This document shows, in pieces, positions 24,491-35,941 of a stretch of 64,000 bases of DNA. This stretch comes from Sodalis sp. Psp (GTDB lineage: Bacteria; Pseudomonadota; Gammaproteobacteria; Enterobacterales; Enterobacteriaceae). The stretch spans positions 1 to 64,000 of the forward strand of contig JAHCVB010000003.1 in assembly GCA_024648745.1 (NCBI GenBank). Direction: 5' to 3'. Every line of letters starts with the position of its first letter. Position 1 is the first letter of the stretch. The notes beneath the pieces were generated by a model. The model had not been told where the DNA came from. It did not search any database and saw only the letters and a program-made list of their open reading frames with translations. The position numbers and the translations under genes were made by a program.

Positions 24491-25139
24491 GAAAACCTCT
24501 GACTAGTTTTAGCATGACCGCGTTAATTCGCTGTTACACTAGTTCGTGCAAGCTTATTGAAGCTTCTACTAATAACATTTAATAAAAGTTTAACGTGATC
24601 ATGCACGGCTACCTCAGCCAACTTGGACCGCCTACCCTTTACAAAAGGGCTTTATATTTTACAGAGAGTTTCATATTTATTATTAATTATTAACCGAACG
24701 TTGCCGTTCGTCTGGATGATAGTGGCTGCCTGACCTAGCCCGTAACCTGTCCTGAATAGGCTCCTCGGTACCCGTTGCACCAATGATAAGACCCTCTGCT
24801 CCGCTTCATTACCGCACCTCTGCTTAATTACAATACAGTCATTGAGACGAAATAAGGAAATAATCCATTCCCGTATATTTTACAGTTCTGAGACAACATT
24901 TCTCTATCGCTAGAGATCCAGTTATTTCTGGCTTTGCTAAGCATATACATCGTCGCCAACAGCAGTAAAATCCGAACCAATAAGCGAACTCACTGTCATC
25001 TCGCTACAATACCTCTTTCAGTTCATTATCTTTAATGAGACTGTCATTGATCGAGTTTTCCCTCCACCCCTCCTGCTTGGCTGTCATACCAAGCGGTTTT
25101 TTGAGCTCATTCGCACTTGAGTTATCATCTGATGAATCT
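24491..25139. other. ndk-pepB gap (lost pbpC-yfhM-sseA-sseB region)
   Basis: In E. coli several large genes lie between ndk and pepB. Here 649 bases remain, and I recognise no coding fragment in either strand. The only structured element is the intrinsic-terminator-like hairpin at 25075-25102. Confidence 0.55.
25075..25102 (+). terminator. orphan intrinsic terminator
   Basis: GCTTGG (25075-25080) and CCAAGC (25089-25094) form a 6-bp stem with an 8-base loop, followed by GG and six T's (25097-25102). It points rightward on the plus strand, but no plus-strand gene precedes it for several kilobases. In E. coli the plus-strand sseA ends in this interval, so this may be its leftover terminator. 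Confidence 0.55.
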
Positions 25140-26438
25140 TTAGTCTTGCGCTTTTGCCAATAATAGATTGGCTAGCGTACGTACGCCTAAACCGGTGGCT
25201 CCGGCAGGCCATTGTTCCACCGCACTTTTGTGATAGGTAGCAGAGCAATCTATGTGCAGCCAGCCCTGGCGGTAATTTTCTACAAAGTGCGATAAGAATG
25301 CCGCGGCACTGCTGGCTGCAGCACTATGGGATCTGCCAGTCACATTGCTCATATCGGCAAAATTAGACAACAGATGGTAACGATGGAACTCCATTAGAGG
25401 TAGGCGCCAGAATGGTTCATGTTCTTCTCTGGCACTTTTCATCAATGCTGTCGCTAAGGCATCATCAAAGCTGAATAGCGCGTGATAATCATTGCCTAGC
25501 GCAATTTTCGCAGCACCGGTCAATGTGGCGCAATCGATGATAAATTTCGGATGGGCTGCGCTAGCCTCGATAAGGCCATCTGCCAGTACTAAGCGACCTT
25601 CCGCGTCGGTATTCATCACTTCCACTGATTTTCCGTTACGATAGCGAATAATATCGCCCAGTTTAAAAGCGTTGCCGCTCACCATATTATCAGCACAACA
25701 CAGAATTAGACGAATCCGTTTGGTTAGACCACGACTAACAGCTAGCGCCAGAACACCGGTCAGAATAGCGGCACCACCCATATCGGACTTCATCGACTCC
25801 ATAAAACTACTGCTCTTCAGGCTGTAGCCGCCAGTGTCGAAGGTGATTCCTTTTCCTACTAAGCAAGCCAGTACTGGCTCGTCCGTATTATTGCTTGGGT
25901 TGTAATCTAGCGTCAACAATACGGGCTGGCGCTCTGAACCGCGACCAACTGTATATAGCCCTATGTATTGATTATCATAGAGATCGTCGGCTTTGGTGAT
26001 GCGGTAACTAATGGCGTTACCAGCCACAGTAGATATAATATCTACTGCGCGCAGCGCTAGCTGCTCTGGGCTGAGCTCTTCCGCTGGAGTATTGATAGTG
26101 TGGCGTACCCAGTCGATAATCTGCATTCGGTTGTCCAATTCTTGGCGCGCAGCTTTCGGTAACATTGGCCAAGTTACATGGTATTCCCCTTTGGGAGACC
26201 AGTAGCCTTGCCAGAACGCCCAGCAGAGTTCTAAATCCCATTTTTCACCCACTAGTGCGACCTGCCTTATCCCCAACCCGTCAATTCTTCGTGCTGCGCG
26301 CTGAATAGTGCTTAATACTTCATCCCCTGTGAGATGAATAGTCACCCCACTTTCGTTGGCGCTCAACAACGTTTTTTCGCCCCAGCGGGCATCCGCGGGT
26401 GAAGTAGATAGCGTGATCTGCATCGTTTCGGTGGCCAT
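25140..26438 (-). CDS. pepB: peptidase B (M17 leucine aminopeptidase family)
   Basis: PepB is a cytosolic broad-specificity aminopeptidase with two metal ions. The product has 432 residues (E. coli 427). The metal and catalytic regions are intact: [25 protein letters not shown] and the family signature [14 protein letters not shown]. The opening [22 protein letters not shown] matches relatives. It probably helps recycle peptides. The iscX-fdx-hscAB-iscAU genes that precede pepB in relatives are missing, so it now lies 278 bases from iscS. Confidence 0.96.
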   Translation of the reverse strand: MATETMQITLSTSPADARWGEKTLLSANESGVTIHLTGDEVLSTIQRAARRIDGLGIRQVALVGEKWDLELCWAFWQGYWSPKGEYHVTWPMLPKAARQELDNRMQIIDWVRHTINTPAEELSPEQLALRAVDIISTVAGNAISYRITKADDLYDNQYIGLYTVGRGSERQPVLLTLDYNPSNNTDEPVLACLVGKGITFDTGGYSLKSSSFMESMKSDMGGAAILTGVLALAVSRGLTKRIRLILCCADNMVSGNAFKLGDIIRYRNGKSVEVMNTDAEGRLVLADGLIEASAAHPKFIIDCATLTGAAKIALGNDYHALFSFDDALATALMKSAREEHEPFWRLPLMEFHRYHLLSNFADMSNVTGRSHSAAASSAAAFLSHFVENYRQGWLHIDCSATYHKSAVEQWPAGATGLGVRTLANLLLAKAQD

Positions 26439-26716
26439 TCGTCTACTCCAACTAAATTAAAGATAATATGGTATCCAGTGGATATTCTGTCTGGTTTGCT
26501 TTCCTGGCTGGCTTGCTGCTAACTTATAGTGCTTTACCTCTTTCGGGTCAGTACATACTGCAGAGACACTGCGTTGTCTACTGATTGAACTAATCAACGA
26601 CATTTCTCTACCCCTAAAGGCTTAGGGTAAACACCGGTGCCAACAGAGTGCCGACAATATGCATATCGCATGAATATCTAACGAAAATGTCTTCGGTTTT
26701 GGAGCTCACGCTGCAC

Positions 26717-27913
26717 TTAGCTCATACCGCCACTGCTGGCGGTACAATGTGAGTACCGGGGCATTATTTCGCGCAGACGAGCGATGGTTGTCTGGATCTG
26801 GGTGACAGCGTACTCTATTTCTTCACGAGTGGTAAATCTCCCCAACGAAAAACGGATGGAACTGTGGGCCAGTTCATCATCCAGTCCCATTGCACGCAGG
26901 ACATGAGATGGCTCAAGGTTAGTGGAGGTGCAAGCGGAACCTGTTGAGACTGCCAGATCCTTTAGCATCTTGATCAATGATTCTCCATCAACACCTCGAA
27001 AACTGACGTTAAGCAACGTTGCTACACTCTGCTGCAAATCACCATTGACCGACACGCCCCCTATCTGCTCTAGCCCCTGCCATAACCGATCCCGTAGCGC
27101 GCGCAGTCGTGGCATTTCGCTCGCCAGTTCCTGCGCCGCTAGACGGTAGGCTTCTCCCATGCCAACAATTTGATGTACTGGTAAGGTGCCAGAACGTATA
27201 CCGCGCTCGTGGCTGCCACCGTGAATCTGGGCTGCGATATGCACCCGTGGCTTGCGACGTACGAAAAGACAACCAATCCCTTTTGGGCCATATATCTTAT
27301 GGCCGCTAAACGACATTAAATCCACCGATAGCGTCGCCAGATCGATAGGAAGCTTGCCAACGCTTTGGGTAGCATCCACATGAAAGAGCACACCCTGAGC
27401 ACAGCACAATTTGCCGAATGTCGCGATATCCTGAATTACACCAGTTTCGTTATTGACATGCATCAGAGACACCAAAATCGTATCATTGCGTAGAGAGTCA
27501 TTCAACTGCTGCGGCGTGATAATACCGTTTGCCTGGGGCACAAGCCGGGTGACAGTAAATCCTTCTTGTTCCAGATACTGACAGGTATCAAGAACCGCTT
27601 TATGCTCGGTCACGCTGGTGATGATGTGGCGACCTTGAGCCTGATAGACATGGGCGACACCTTTAATAGCTAGATTATCGGATTCGGTCGAGCCTGAAGT
27701 GAAAATAATTTCACGGGGATCAGCTCCAACTAGCGCGGCGATGTGATTGCGGGCAATATCGACAGCTTCTTCTGCCTGCCAACCATAACGATGGGATCGA
27801 GAAGACGGGTTACCAAAAACACCATCTAGAGTAAGGTACTGCATCATCTTCTTCGCCACCCGTGGATCAACTGGTGTGGTGGCAGAATAATCAAGATAAA
27901 TCGGTAGTTTCAT
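26717..27913 (-). CDS. iscS: cysteine desulfurase IscS with replaced C-terminal tail
   Basis: IscS is a PLP enzyme that moves sulfur from cysteine to Fe-S scaffolds and to tRNA-thiolation proteins. The body is intact: Lys206 in [12 protein letters not shown] binds PLP, and Cys328 in STGSACTS is the persulfide cysteine. The E. coli protein has 404 residues; this one has 398 and follows it to about residue 384. The last about 14 residues are unrelated. The next frame at the same place reads [10 protein letters not shown], resembling the normal PLWEMYKQG, so an indel has shifted the tail. That tail is where IscU docks. iscU, iscA, hscB, hscA, fdx and iscX are all missing from the 278 bases downstream. 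Confidence 0.94.
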   Translation of the reverse strand: MKLPIYLDYSATTPVDPRVAKKMMQYLTLDGVFGNPSSRSHRYGWQAEEAVDIARNHIAALVGADPREIIFTSGSTESDNLAIKGVAHVYQAQGRHIITSVTEHKAVLDTCQYLEQEGFTVTRLVPQANGIITPQQLNDSLRNDTILVSLMHVNNETGVIQDIATFGKLCCAQGVLFHVDATQSVGKLPIDLATLSVDLMSFSGHKIYGPKGIGCLFVRRKPRVHIAAQIHGGSHERGIRSGTLPVHQIVGMGEAYRLAAQELASEMPRLRALRDRLWQGLEQIGGVSVNGDLQQSVATLLNVSFRGVDGESLIKMLKDLAVSTGSACTSTNLEPSHVLRAMGLDDELAHSSIRFSLGRFTTREEIEYAVTQIQTTIARLREIMPRYSHCTASSGGMS

Positions 27914-27963
27914 GAAGCATTAACTCCGGAAATTTTAATAAACGAATGCTTTCATTTGTGCGC

Positions 27964-28455
27964 TCAAGCGCATAGTTTAACGTTAATCGTTTCCTTCGGT
28001 CGCCTGTTTGTCATCAGGCAGTTCATGTTGTTGTCCTGACGATCGGTGACATTGAGAACCTCTTCTATTGCTTATCAGTTTGGCCAGAGTAATGTTGTTG
28101 AAAAACTAGCCGACGTGTGCGTGCTAAGATCACGCCAGAGAGTACAGATTTATAGGCGGAGATTGTCACTTTGACTTCTCCCCGCAGCAGGTGGCGTCGA
28201 TTGATTTATCTATGATGCGGTAACAATCGCGCCAACAATGATTTGAGAACTCTAACCTAGTAGAAAACCGCCACCTATGAGCCCCGTATGCTTGCCACCA
28301 ATACATGTTTGTTCAAACGATAGCTGTTCCAAATTAGGAAAGAAAATACCCTGATGCTCGGAAATTTTAGCTAATGGAACGGGCCACCTATCAGAGTGAA
28401 GGGTGACATTAATTATACTAGTGACCGTGTAACGGTCCTTGTAAGTCAGTCTCAT
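27964..28455 (-). pseudogene. iscR: iscR pseudogene (Fe-S cluster regulator)
   Basis: The frame from ATG 28455 gives MRLTYKDRYTVTSIINVTL, and the IscR DNA-binding domain continues for about 68 residues to GGGFLLG before a stop. The [2Fe-2S] cysteine loop is unreadable. Farther along another frame recovers CTLWRDLS, EEVLNVTDRQ and, at the end, RPKETINVKLCA with a stop at 27964-27966. This mirrors the C-terminus of E. coli IscR. The total length of 492 bp equals a full iscR. It lies directly upstream of iscS as in relatives. Confidence 0.88.
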
Positions 28456-28529
28456 GATACAAATCATAGAGTGAAAAGAACATAGTGAAAGTCTGCCATT
28501 CTATATTGGAACAATCAAATATTATTTAA

Positions 28530-29285
28530 TAGACTAATGCAATCAAGTATTTATTCTCTATCTTCTGTCGGACGCGCTTTAGCCTCACGGGCACGTATTA
28601 ACTTTAGCCTCACGGGCACGTATTAATTAGTGTTCGAGTAGCTTGGAGGAGTAATTTAGTATAATTTGTTCATCATCAACCCCAGGTGATCTAGGCGTAT
28701 GCGGATAAAATTAGTATCATTTAGCACCTACCTCCAAGTACTAAATACAATGTTCTGAATCCTCGGCCATTGGGGATAAACTACAGCTGTCTGGAACGGA
28801 ATTTTCTAACGCTGACTACCCAAGTCGAGGAAACAGGACTTCACACACTAAAATTTGCACCTTCATTGCCAAGTTCAGCAAGCGATCTAGATTGACTAGG
28901 ATCTAGACGTGGAATATGGCGTTTTTTTTGCAATTCATCGTTTATTAGGCCAATGAGATCACAATTAAAAAGCAAACTACTGCTGGCGCTTTAGTATTCC
29001 TACATGCTTTCAGAGTTCGTGCATAGGTCATGTAAGCGTCTATTAAACAGCCCCTAGCACCTACCTATTCAGTCTATAAGCTTTTCTTGTCGAGGTTTAT
29101 CAAAGTAGCATTATTGGTGATAGTATTGCTGCTCCATTGAGGAGAGACAAGCAGCTGCGAGTTAGGTTTTTGTAGAAATTGACCAGATAGATGTTACTTA
29201 CTTCCATAGTTTTCATGACTTGGACGGCATTCTAGTAAGCTAATAATTATAATTATATTACACAAGAGCATCTTACAAGACCGAG
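28530..29285 (-). pseudogene. trmJ: trmJ pseudogene (tRNA 2'-O-methyltransferase)
   Basis: Translation of the minus strand from about 29231 gives VMKTMEVSNIYLVN, matching TrmJ RAMKTMGLTNLWLVN. Near 28950 it gives GLINDELQKK (TrmJ VGLTNEELQKC). Near 28880 it gives LLNLAMKVQILVCEV (TrmJ SLNLAMAVQVIAYEV). Stops and frameshifts separate the fragments. The position between iscR and the divergent suhB is exactly that of trmJ in enterobacteria. A 25-bp tandem duplication lies inside the 3' part. Confidence 0.85.
28577..28626. repeat. perfect 25-bp tandem duplication
   Basis: Two identical 25-bp units lie head to tail (28577-28601 and 28602-28626), each containing TTTAGCCTCACGGGCACG. They lie within the 3' end of the dead trmJ. 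Perfect identity in otherwise freely drifting DNA means the duplication is recent. Slippage or unequal recombination could have made it. Confidence 0.9.
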
Positions 29286-29338
29286 AAAAAACTATCAATG
29301 CTCTTAAAAGCACAATCATAGATATTCTGCTGATATTG

Positions 29339-29347
29339 TGGTATGAT
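29339..29347 (+). promoter_or_regulatory. candidate extended -10 promoter of suhB
   Basis: TGGTATGAT (29339-29347) matches an extended -10 element (TGn plus TATGAT, one mismatch to TATAAT). I see no good -35 hexamer upstream. Transcription would start about 30 bases before the suhB ATG. The leader just before the ATG has no clear Shine-Dalgarno sequence. Confidence 0.4.
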
Positions 29348-29382
29348 TTAAACCATTTTAATTATTTAACATTAATACATCT

Positions 29383-30168
29383 ATGCATCCGATGCTTAAC
29401 ATTGCCTTTCGAGCAGCACGAAAGGCAAGTGTTTTTATCGCCAAATATTATGGAATTCTCAATGGTCAAGTCAGCCAAAAAAGCAATAATGATTTCCTTG
29501 TTAATATCGACCGCGAAGCAGAACGATTGATCGTAGAAGTTATTCACAAATTTTATCCGCAGCACGTCATTATTGGAGAAGAATGCGGTAAGCTAGCCGG
29601 TGAAGATAACGACGTACAGTGGATTATTAATCCACTGGATGGCATTAGAAATTTTGCTAATCACCTGCCTCATTTTGCCGTCTCTGTCGCTGTGCGCATT
29701 AAAAGCCGCACGGAAATCGCTGTAGTCTATGATCCTATGCGTAATGAATTGTTCACCGCTACTCGCGGTCAAGGTGCACAATTGAATGGCTGCCGTCTAC
29801 GCGGCGGCGTTGCCCGCGACTTGAACGGTACCATTCTAGCCACCGGTTTTCCTTTTAAACAGAAACAACATGTCGGCAGCTATCTCACTTTAATAAGTAA
29901 GTTATTCATTCAATGCGCGGATCTTCGTCGCATAGGCTCCACCGCGCTGGATTTTGCCTATGTGGCCGCTGGACGAGTGGATGGCTTTTTTGAAATTGGC
30001 CTGAGGCCATGGAGTATTATCTGCGGTGAATTGTTGGTGCATGAAGCCGGCGGTCTGGTTACCGACTTTACCGGTGGTCACAACTATCTACTCTCCGGTA
30101 ACGTGGTGGCTGGGAATCCACGTGTCGTGAAAGCCATTCTTTTGGCTATGCGTAATGCCTCTGAGTAA
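29383..30168 (+). CDS. suhB: SuhB, inositol-monophosphatase-family Nus factor with altered active site
   Basis: In E. coli SuhB is an inositol monophosphatase that also acts as a Nus factor in rRNA transcription. This frame is open for 261 residues (E. coli 267) and begins MHPMLNIAFRAARKA as expected. The normal metal-binding motif DPLDGTTNF is NPLDGIRNF (Asp84 equivalent is Asn83). The second motif RPWDFAAGE is RPWSIICGE (Asp212 equivalent is Ser211). The glutamate pair (EECG) and one aspartate (Asp86) remain. Phosphatase activity is therefore probably lost, while the fold is preserved. The transcription role may be why the gene persists. Confidence 0.93.
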   Translation: MHPMLNIAFRAARKASVFIAKYYGILNGQVSQKSNNDFLVNIDREAERLIVEVIHKFYPQHVIIGEECGKLAGEDNDVQWIINPLDGIRNFANHLPHFAVSVAVRIKSRTEIAVVYDPMRNELFTATRGQGAQLNGCRLRGGVARDLNGTILATGFPFKQKQHVGSYLTLISKLFIQCADLRRIGSTALDFAYVAAGRVDGFFEIGLRPWSIICGELLVHEAGGLVTDFTGGHNYLLSGNVVAGNPRVVKAILLAMRNASE

Positions 30169-31435
30169 GGCGGTCACTAAACTCCTACGACTCAGCTTTT
30201 CCTGGCTCCTTGTCTTTTTAACCTTCGTTTTTTACTTTACCGTTTCCACGTTTCATATTCCCGATTATCTTGACTCGCTATCATCATGGCGAGCATCATG
30301 AACGATTTTTATGTAAATTTGATAATTAGGAATAGGAAAACGAGGGCTTATTCTTGTTAAGAATAGGTTTAAGGATAGTTACCCCGTTTCTATCGCTTGC
30401 TGAATGAAATACAGCAATACACTGATGGTTCGTCATTAACCATCAGCCTTGACAAGGCACTGAAGCATATCTCCCGTGTATCGGAACAGGTGCAACCACT
30501 ACCACAAGTCAGCTGCCTACGTAACACTCTCGGAAGGTTGTCGAAATTGCCATAACTAGAGCTGGCCTTCACCCACCATCAGTACAAAACTGACATGTCT
30601 CAAGGTAGCATCATTAGAGAACCCTGCTATATTCGGGAACGGTGGAAAAGGGTAAGATAATAATAATTGCTATTTTGCCATATTTCAGTCCAACAGTGTG
30701 TAAATGATACGGGTGTCGTTCTGCCACCCAGTGCATATGCTTTTATATGCCATATACCCTCTTTTTCTACAACCTTCTCTAGAGAAAATAAATAATATTA
30801 GCAATAATTTGGTCTCTATTTCTCCATACTGCTACTTAAGCTTCTGATGTTGCGCCGATAAAAACTATGAAATAAAACATTATTACAACAGTTATTGCTC
30901 ACTGGATATTAGCTGAAATATTTTAGTACCCATAAATTTGATTATTTCCCAGGCGCCAGCGCTGTCCTCTTCTGGTTACAATAGTTATTGCTGCTCCACT
31001 TAGCGATGAAGCTATGCTTCTTGGCTTGCGTGTGATAACCCAAGCCGTACAATAAACTTTTCTAGATAAAAGTAAAAATCCGAGAGTGTCGTACTGTATT
31101 TTCTGTATAGCATAATTCAAGGAAATACCCAGCTGTGCTGCGTACTACCTGCACAGAGATTATTCTTTTCTAAGTAGAGTATCCCGTTTGTGTCAACAAG
31201 AAATTGACCTGATTTAAGATCATATTTGATTTTATGCGGACTACAGATTCGCCAACCATTGCCCTCAGGTAAAACTGCAGCGTATTCTATATTTTATTAA
31301 TTTTTCAATCTATTTCTGGTTACTACTACTCTGATGCCACACGTTAGCATTGTTAGCTTTTGTGGCTTGTCACTTCCCTTATGGGTACAAAACAACCTTG
31401 AAAAGAAATAGATTTATGGTACAGCCGGGTTGCTG
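30169..31435. other. suhB-glyA gap, mostly unreadable
   Basis: The 1,267 bases have no intact gene. The only protein-like stretch is the possible priC fragment at 30375-30660. The remainder has short open frames on both strands without recognisable motifs. No RNA gene or repeat was seen. Confidence 0.5.
30375..30660 (+). pseudogene. possible priC-like remnant
   Basis: One frame reads SSLTISLDKALKHISRV, then EQVQPLPQVSCL and, after a stop, HHQYKTDMSQ. The pattern loosely follows E. coli PriC (TTLQACLDEAGDNL, VEQQQLPQVAWL, QHQDFERRL). priC is not near suhB in E. coli, so gene order gives no support. This is a weak, unconfirmed resemblance. Confidence 0.25.
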
Positions 31436-32689
31436 TTAGGCATAGACCGGATAGTGTGCACAGATATCTATTACTTTATTTCTAGTATGTTCAATAATCG
31501 TTTCGTCATTGATATTTTCTAACACATCGCACATCCAACTCGCCAGTTCACGTACGTCGGCTTCAGTAAAACCGCGACGGGTGACCGCAGGCGTGCCGAT
31601 ACGGACCCCGGAGGTGACGAACGAGCTTTTTAGATCGTTTGGCACACTGTTTTTGTTGACAGTAATATTAGCTCGGCCTAGCGCTGCATCTGCTTCTTTA
31701 CCAGTCAAGTTTTTATCTGTTAGATCTAACAGGAAAAGATGGTTATCGGTTGCACCTGATACCACCTTAAAACCGCGCGACAAGAACACTTCTACCATCG
31801 CTTTGGCATTTTTGGCTACCTGTTTTTGGTAAGTATTGAATGCAGGCTCCATGGCCTCTTTCAGCGCGACCGCTTTGGCAGCAATAACATTCATTAACGG
31901 ACCGCCCTGTGCACCGGGGAAAACAGAGGAGTCTAACTTCTTATATAGTCTCTCGCTGCCTCCTTTCGCCAGAATCAGGCCACCACGTGGACCAGCTAGC
32001 GTTTTGTGGGTAGTAGTGGTCACGACATGGGCGTGGGGAATTGGAGTTGGATACACGCCGGCGGCAATTAGTCCAGCCACATGTGCCATATCCACAAATA
32101 GATAAGAGCCGACGCTATCGGCTATTTCACGCATTTTGGCCCAGTCGACCACACCAGAGTAGGCAGAAAATCCGCCGATGATCATTTTCGGCTGTTGGGT
32201 TTTTGCCAGCTCAGCCAACTGATCGTAGTTGATGTAACCGCTCTCATCGATACCGTAAGGCACGATGTTATACAACTTTCCAGAGAAGTTGACTGGCGAG
32301 CCGTGTGTCAAGTGGCCGCCGTGCGCCAAGTTCATGCCCAGCACGGTATCGCCCGGCTGAAGTAGGGCGGTATAAACGGCGAAATTGGCCTGCGATCCCG
32401 AATGCGGCTGCACGTTGGCATAATCCGCGCCGAATAAGGCCTTGGCACGATCGATGGCCAGTTGCTCGATCACATCAACATATTCGCACCCGCCGTAGTA
32501 ACGCTTTCGAGGATAACCTTCAGCATATTTGTTAGTCAGTTGGGAACCCTGCGCTTGCATGACGCGAGGACTGATGTAGTTTTCAGATGCAATTAGTTCA
32601 ATGTGCTCTTTTTGGCGTACTACTTCTTGCTCCATTGCCTGCCACAATTCGGCATCGTAATCCTCAATGTTCATGTCATGCTTTAACAT
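31436..32689 (-). CDS. glyA: serine hydroxymethyltransferase
   Basis: GlyA is a PLP enzyme converting serine and THF to glycine and methylene-THF, the main one-carbon source. Starting at ATG 32689 gives 417 residues, exactly E. coli, opening [21 protein letters not shown] lies 7 bases before it, and an ATG 42 bases upstream adds unrelated residues. The PLP lysine is in [16 protein letters not shown], and the substrate region [13 protein letters not shown] is conserved. The C-terminus [10 protein letters not shown] is standard. The glnB side of the locus has decayed. Confidence 0.97.
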   Translation of the reverse strand: MLKHDMNIEDYDAELWQAMEQEVVRQKEHIELIASENYISPRVMQAQGSQLTNKYAEGYPRKRYYGGCEYVDVIEQLAIDRAKALFGADYANVQPHSGSQANFAVYTALLQPGDTVLGMNLAHGGHLTHGSPVNFSGKLYNIVPYGIDESGYINYDQLAELAKTQQPKMIIGGFSAYSGVVDWAKMREIADSVGSYLFVDMAHVAGLIAAGVYPTPIPHAHVVTTTTHKTLAGPRGGLILAKGGSERLYKKLDSSVFPGAQGGPLMNVIAAKAVALKEAMEPAFNTYQKQVAKNAKAMVEVFLSRGFKVVSGATDNHLFLLDLTDKNLTGKEADAALGRANITVNKNSVPNDLKSSFVTSGVRIGTPAVTRRGFTEADVRELASWMCDVLENINDETIIEHTRNKVIDICAHYPVYA

Positions 32690-32739
32690 ATGCTTCTCCC
32701 AACTTATCCGACGATTGAAATGACTAGCCAATAATGCTT

Positions 32740-32888
32740 AGATGACGTCTTCCAAAACACCGTTAGGCGCCACGAGCTTGTCGATTAATTACTTAGGTCA
32801 TCGTCATATCGGTAATGCCGACTTTAACCAGCGTTTCGCGTACTCTTCTAGCTTAAAGATTTTAATAATCTCATCATTTTTTATTACT
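32740..32888 (-). pseudogene. glnB: glnB N-terminal remnant (PII signal protein)
   Basis: Combining two frames on the minus strand gives DEIIKIFKLEE and VRETLVKVGITDMTMT. These match the start of GlnB ([30 protein letters not shown]). A stop follows where the next conserved residues should be, and the T-loop with the uridylylated tyrosine is not found. glnB is a close neighbour of glyA in E. coli. Only about 45 codons are traceable. Confidence 0.75.
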
Positions 32889-33490
32889 TCACTCACCTAT
32901 TAGATTCACAAGTTACCGTCGATCATCGATAAAATTGATGACACGCTGCTATAAAGTCGGCATCATCATGATATCATTTAATAATGTCAGTGCCATCCGT
33001 GCATTACTAATGGCAGAATATAGGATCAGAACTATATATTATTAGTTAACCATAACACCAGACCAACTGGCGACCGCCAGGTGCTTCATGGAGTCGGCAG
33101 AGGAGAACTGCACACAAAAGCTCATGGGGTGTGCCACTAAGGCGTCATTAGGCCCGATCTTTGTTGCTTTTTGTCAATAGCGATTAGAAGTCGAATACAA
33201 TACCTACTATCGACAAAGTAAGCACGATCTCTGCCGAATGGGTGTAGCTTATTCTCTTGTACAGCCCGCAGCAGTTTAATTTACAGTTAGTCGCGCTCCT
33301 AATTAAACAACATGGAATTATGCAATGACTAGAGGAAAGAATCTCGATTCATGATATTGGTTTTAGCTATTGCACATAACTAAGCGGATGTGCAGTATAA
33401 CTGCCCATACTGTTTGTAAAGTAAAATGCCAATAAACCACTTATAGTTATGCACGCAGCACTGACGGCGAACATGGCGGCCGTTGCATCA
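32889..33490. other. glnB-tadA gap (lost glrRK-purL-mltF region)
   Basis: Several genes lie between glnB and tadA in E. coli, including the large purL. About 600 bases remain here. A minus-strand fragment near 32985 reads SNARMALTLLND, but I cannot assign it. No other similarity, repeat or RNA gene was seen. Confidence 0.5.
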
Positions 33491-34522
<1,032 letters not shown>

Positions 34523-34903
34523 TTAGCGCTCAAAAATTACCACAGCGCAGGCGTAATGCCGTTCATCTGCCAGAGTAATATGCGTCGCGCTAACGCCTAG
34601 TTGACTAGCTAGCTCCGCTGCTTGGTCAAATAACTGTAGAGAGGATTTGCCCAGAGTGTCATTAACGACTTCTAGTTGCATAAAAGTTAAGCCGTCTCGG
34701 ATACCAGTACCGAATGCTTTTGACGCTGCTTCTTTTACCGCGAAACGTTTCGCTAGAAAGCGAACTGGTTGATTATGTTTCTGATATTGAGTCCACTCCG
34801 CCGGACTAAGAATGCGGCGCGCAAAGCGATCACCGCTGCAGGATACCACTGTCTTGATACGCTTGATCTCGATGATATCCATGCCGATACCGATGATTGC
34901 CAT
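34523..34903 (-). CDS. acpS: holo-[acyl-carrier-protein] synthase
   Basis: AcpS transfers 4'-phosphopantetheine from CoA to apo-ACP, needed for fatty acid synthesis. It has 126 residues, as in E. coli. The opening [13 protein letters not shown] holds the metal-binding aspartate, and [20 protein letters not shown] is the family signature. [12 protein letters not shown] is near the end. The start codon overlaps the pdxJ stop by one base (TAATG), so translation is probably coupled. Confidence 0.97.
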   Translation of the reverse strand: MAIIGIGMDIIEIKRIKTVVSCSGDRFARRILSPAEWTQYQKHNQPVRFLAKRFAVKEAASKAFGTGIRDGLTFMQLEVVNDTLGKSSLQLFDQAAELASQLGVSATHITLADERHYACAVVIFER

Positions 34904-35634
34904 TAGCCGCGTGCTTCCTGAATTAGACGTTTCATATCCCTCACTGCTATTTCTAGACCACCTATCATGGCGCGGCTGATAATCGCATGGCCGATATTTA
35001 GCTCCTGAATTTGCAGAAGAGCAGCTATTGGTTTGACATTATGGAAGTTAAGACCATGGCCAGCATTCACCTTCAGGTCTAGAGTTTCAGCATACTCTGC
35101 GCCTCGCCGAATGCGAGCAAACTCAGCGGCTCTGGCAGCCTCATCCGTTGCATCAGCATAAACGCCGGTATGAATCTCAATATAAGTAGCGCCTACATCT
35201 GCCGCTGCCGCAATCTGACGTTTATCGGCATCGATAAATAACGAAACCTGGATGCCAGCGTTGCGCAGGCGGTGTACGGCCTGACGTAGTTTATTTTGCT
35301 GACCTGATACATCCAGTCCACCTTCAGTAGTAATTTCTTGGCGCGTCTCCGGTACCAGGCAACAAAAATGCGGCGACAATCTGCAGGCAATGGAGATCAT
35401 CTCTTCTGTCGCCGCCATTTCTAGATTCATCCGGGTTTGGATAGTTTGGCGAAGCAGTTGGACATCGCGATCGGTGATATGCCGGCGATCTTCGCGCAAG
35501 TGGACAGTAATGCCGTCCGCCCCTGCCTGTTCGGCAATAAACGCTGCTTGTATCGGATCCGGCCATGTCGTGCCGCGTGCATTACGCACGGTAGCAATAT
35601 GATCGATATTAACTCCCAGTAACAACTCAGACAT
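34903..35634 (-). CDS. pdxJ: pyridoxine 5'-phosphate synthase
   Basis: PdxJ condenses 3-amino-2-oxopropyl phosphate with deoxyxylulose phosphate to make PNP, the ring-closing step of vitamin B6 synthesis. The length of 243 residues equals E. coli. The TIM-barrel motifs [30 protein letters not shown] and [13 protein letters not shown] are intact. It lies upstream of acpS with a one-base overlap, as in relatives. The product PLP is needed by IscS and GlyA encoded nearby. Confidence 0.97.
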   Translation of the reverse strand: MSELLLGVNIDHIATVRNARGTTWPDPIQAAFIAEQAGADGITVHLREDRRHITDRDVQLLRQTIQTRMNLEMAATEEMISIACRLSPHFCCLVPETRQEITTEGGLDVSGQQNKLRQAVHRLRNAGIQVSLFIDADKRQIAAAADVGATYIEIHTGVYADATDEAARAAEFARIRRGAEYAETLDLKVNAGHGLNFHNVKPIAALLQIQELNIGHAIISRAMIGGLEIAVRDMKRLIQEARG

Positions 35635-35689
35635 AACCTTCCTCTGACTCTTGACTCCTGTTGATGATGGTGCATTGCAGTGTAAACCA

Positions 35690-35930
35690 GCATTCAGTCG
35701 TAGGCCAGTCTATTCCTGGTAGCGGTACGTCCATAGGGCGTTGTCGATCGGCGCGCTATTATCAGCTGTAAAAGTCGATCCACATAATCTAACAGGTTCA
35801 TCTCAAAACAGTACTGCGTCGGCTAACAGCAGTGTAAGAGTTGCGTTGCCCTTTAAAAGAGAAAGAGGGACGCCTTTAGCTAAGATGCTCACCCCGACCT
35901 ATAATGATTGATAACAGTCCATAAGCAGAC
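35690..35930 (-). pseudogene. recO: recO remnant (RecFOR pathway)
   Basis: The minus strand at about 35895-35797 reads SILAKGVPLSLLKGNATL. This matches the N-terminal OB-fold of RecO ([22 protein letters not shown]), and a stop follows. Only about 300 bases lie between pdxJ and era where a 730-bp recO normally fits, so most of the gene has been deleted. The limits are approximate. Confidence 0.65.
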
Positions 35931-35941
35931 TGGCTTTTTCT

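Noticed and set aside
28252..28467. 71-codon minus-strand open frame as an intact regulator
   Set aside because: It is the DNA-binding part of IscR without the cluster-binding half, whose remnants continue in other frames.
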